Of a stretch of 14,392 bases of DNA, positions 12,999 through 14,392 are shown one piece after another; within the stretch, counting starts at the first letter, position 1; every line of letters begins with the position of its first letter. A program made the translations under genes and the position numbers. This stretch comes from JAFDVL01 sp043736395 (lineage in GTDB: Bacteria > Acidobacteriota > Blastocatellia > RBC074), in the NCBI GenBank assembly GCA_043736395.1, contig JAYTCQ010000199.1, forward strand, positions 1 to 14,392, written 5' to 3'. Under the pieces are notes generated by a model. That model saw only the letters and a list, made by a program, of their open reading frames with translations. It was not told where the DNA came from and did not search any database.

Positions 12999-14336
12999 AT
13001 GAGAAGCACTGAAAACAAATTCGACGTTGTCCTCCTGAATGGAACCGTCGTCACCATGAACGCTGACTACGAAGTCCTCACCCAGGCCGCAGTCGCGATT
13101 AAAGACGAACGCATCGCCTTGGTTTGCCAAGTGAAAGATTTACCGGAAGGCTGGACATCACGGCAAACAATTGACACCACTGATGCCGTGATTATCCCCG
13201 GATTAATTAATGCGCATACGCACGTTCCGCACTCGCTACTGCGCGGAGTCGGCGACGGATTACCACTGGAACGTTGGCTCAGCGAAGCCATTTTTCCTAT
13301 TGAAAAAGCCTGTGTCGACGAAGATTTTGTCAAAGTCGGCGCCCGCCTTTCCATCATTGAAATGTTGATGGGAGGTACGACGACTTTTGCCGATATGTTC
13401 TTTTACGAAGGAGCTATCGCGCACGAAGCGGAAACGCTGGGGATTCGCGCTGTCCTCGGCGAAACCGTCATGGACTTCCCTACCCCGGACGCGCCAGATG
13501 GAGTCAAACAAGGCTTAGCCAATGCCGAAAAATTTATTGATGAATGGAAAGGCCACGACCGCATCACGCCGGCAGTTGCGCCTCATGCGCCTTATACCTG
13601 CTCGCCGGAAACGATTCGGGCTTCACGCGATCTGGCTTTAAAAACCGACTCTCCGGTTTTGATTCATCTCTCGGAAACGAAAAATGAAGTTGATCAAATT
13701 CTCAAACAATACGGCACCACGCCAATTCATTATGTAGCACGTGAAGGACTTTTTGATGCCAAAGTTTTAGCAGCGCATGTCGTCCATCCGCAATCCGGTG
13801 AACTCTCGTTGATGCGCGAAAAGAAAGCAGGCATCGCGCATTGTCCACGCTCGAATATGCATCTCGCGTCAGGCGCCGCACCGATTCGTCGAATGATGGA
13901 TAAAGATATGCGATTGGCTTTAGGAACGGACGGAGCGGCTTCGTGTCCGACGACAAATTTATTTGAAGAAATGGCGACTGCTGCCCGCTTAGCTAAACTT
14001 CATCACGAACGCGCCGATGTCGTTTCGGCCCGTGAAGTCTTCGCGCTCGCGACCATCGGAGGCGCAAGAGCGCTTAACAAAGAAGATGAATTAGGCTCGA
14101 TCGAAGTCGGGAAATTGGCGGATGTTGTGGTCGTTGATACCGGCTCCGGCACGCTCGAACATTTGCCGATTTACGATATTTACGCACACCTTGTTTATTC
14201 AACTGCCGAAGCCCGCGATACGATCATCGGTGGCATGCTTGTCGTCCGCGACAAACGCGTCCTGACGATTGATTGGCAAAGATTACGCAAACAGGTAAGA
14301 GAACAATCAGAACGAATCTTGCGAGTAGGAAGATAG
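12999..14336 (+). CDS. mtaD: Amidohydrolase, probable MTA/SAH deaminase (MtaD-like)
   Basis: A 445-residue metal-dependent amidohydrolase. The likely reaction is deamination of 5'-methylthioadenosine or S-adenosylhomocysteine to the inosyl products (methionine salvage). Motifs: the N-terminal beta-sandwich strand VLLNGTVVTMN, then GLINAHTHVPHSLLRG with HxH (H73, H75), LPLERWLSEAIFPIE (88-102), APHAPYT (H196), IHLSET (H223, E226), AHVVH (260-263), GIAHCPRSNMHLASG, and ALGTDGAAS with D311. These match the MtaD/chlorohydrolase (AtzA/TrzN) subgroup. NLFEEM is shared, though the CPTT after GTDGAAS differs from the more common NN-x-L form. Specificity could therefore be another deaminated purine or triazine-like compound. 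ATG 12999 is chosen for its AAGGA site; an in-frame ATG at 12975 would add 8 residues. The protein has no signal peptide and no linked operon partner. Confidence 0.9.
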   Translation: MRSTENKFDVVLLNGTVVTMNADYEVLTQAAVAIKDERIALVCQVKDLPEGWTSRQTIDTTDAVIIPGLINAHTHVPHSLLRGVGDGLPLERWLSEAIFPIEKACVDEDFVKVGARLSIIEMLMGGTTTFADMFFYEGAIAHEAETLGIRAVLGETVMDFPTPDAPDGVKQGLANAEKFIDEWKGHDRITPAVAPHAPYTCSPETIRASRDLALKTDSPVLIHLSETKNEVDQILKQYGTTPIHYVAREGLFDAKVLAAHVVHPQSGELSLMREKKAGIAHCPRSNMHLASGAAPIRRMMDKDMRLALGTDGAASCPTTNLFEEMATAARLAKLHHERADVVSAREVFALATIGGARALNKEDELGSIEVGKLADVVVVDTGSGTLEHLPIYDIYAHLVYSTAEARDTIIGGMLVVRDKRVLTIDWQRLRKQVREQSERILRVGR

Positions 14337-14343
14337 AGTTAAG

Positions 14344-14369
14344 GCAGAAGCCCGCACGCAGTAACGGCG
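14344..14369 (+). repeat. Dispersed 26-bp repeat, intergenic copy
   Basis: This lies 8 bases after the amidohydrolase stop. The first 21 bases are identical to the reverse complement of 4246-4266 and the full 26 match at 25 positions. The flanks differ from those of the other copy. The window ends 23 nt later with TTCAAACTTG, which resembles the TTCAAACTTT that begins copy 3 of the stop-associated repeat on the minus strand, so a composite element may continue beyond the edge. Confidence 0.75.
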
Positions 14370-14392
14370 CCAGTCTGCTATTCAAACTTGCG

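Overview
The window looks like a chromosomal segment of a free-living Gram-negative bacterium, most likely an acidobacterium (possibly Blastocatellia-like). This is inferred from the mix of families: a secreted VWA protein of the 'VWFA-related acidobacterial' type, DUF1549/DUF1553 and planctomycete-type cytochrome c (PSCyt) proteins, PPC-domain exoproteins, many Sec signal peptides, and few strong Shine-Dalgarno sites. No tRNA, rRNA, CRISPR array, insertion sequence or phage gene was seen.

Layout. (1) 1-1758, minus strand: two secreted proteins spaced 4 nt apart. They are a small hypothetical with a Ca-loop-like DxNxDxxxD motif and an enzyme-like protein cut by the left window edge. A good promoter lies at 1789-1816. 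(2) 1851-10111, plus strand: a DUF1549/DUF1553 protein with cytochrome-like cysteine motifs, then a long hairpin terminator. Next comes a tightly coupled trio (PSCyt-WD40 fusion, GNAT acetyltransferase, secreted TIM-barrel sugar isomerase-like protein) joined by two ATGA overlaps. After a 94-bp composite inverted repeat come a secreted coiled-coil protein, an 813-residue PPC-domain protein and a 32-residue single-TM small ORF. (3) 10154-12851, minus strand: beta-carbonic anhydrase, a PemK/MazF-type toxin with its antitoxin, and a VWA exoprotein. A dispersed hairpin repeat follows closely on the stop of three minus-strand reading frames here. One of these is only a 17-codon tail of a lost VWA paralogue, so the toxin-antitoxin pair sits between two copies of [VWA tail + repeat]. 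(4) 12999-14336, plus strand: an MTA/SAH-deaminase-like amidohydrolase transcribed divergently from the VWA gene.

How the genes may work together. DUF1549/DUF1553, PSCyt, WD40 and PPC proteins recur together in Planctomycetota, Verrucomicrobiota and Acidobacteriota. They are thought to form secreted or periplasmic assemblies of unproven function. Here the usual DUF1501 partner is absent and a GNAT, an isomerase-like barrel, a coiled-coil protein and a small membrane protein lie in the same stretch. This is the best candidate for an uncharacterised system, but its function cannot be read from sequence alone. The most unusual non-coding signals are the stop-codon-associated repeats and a second dispersed repeat that encodes part of the signal peptide of the WD40 protein.
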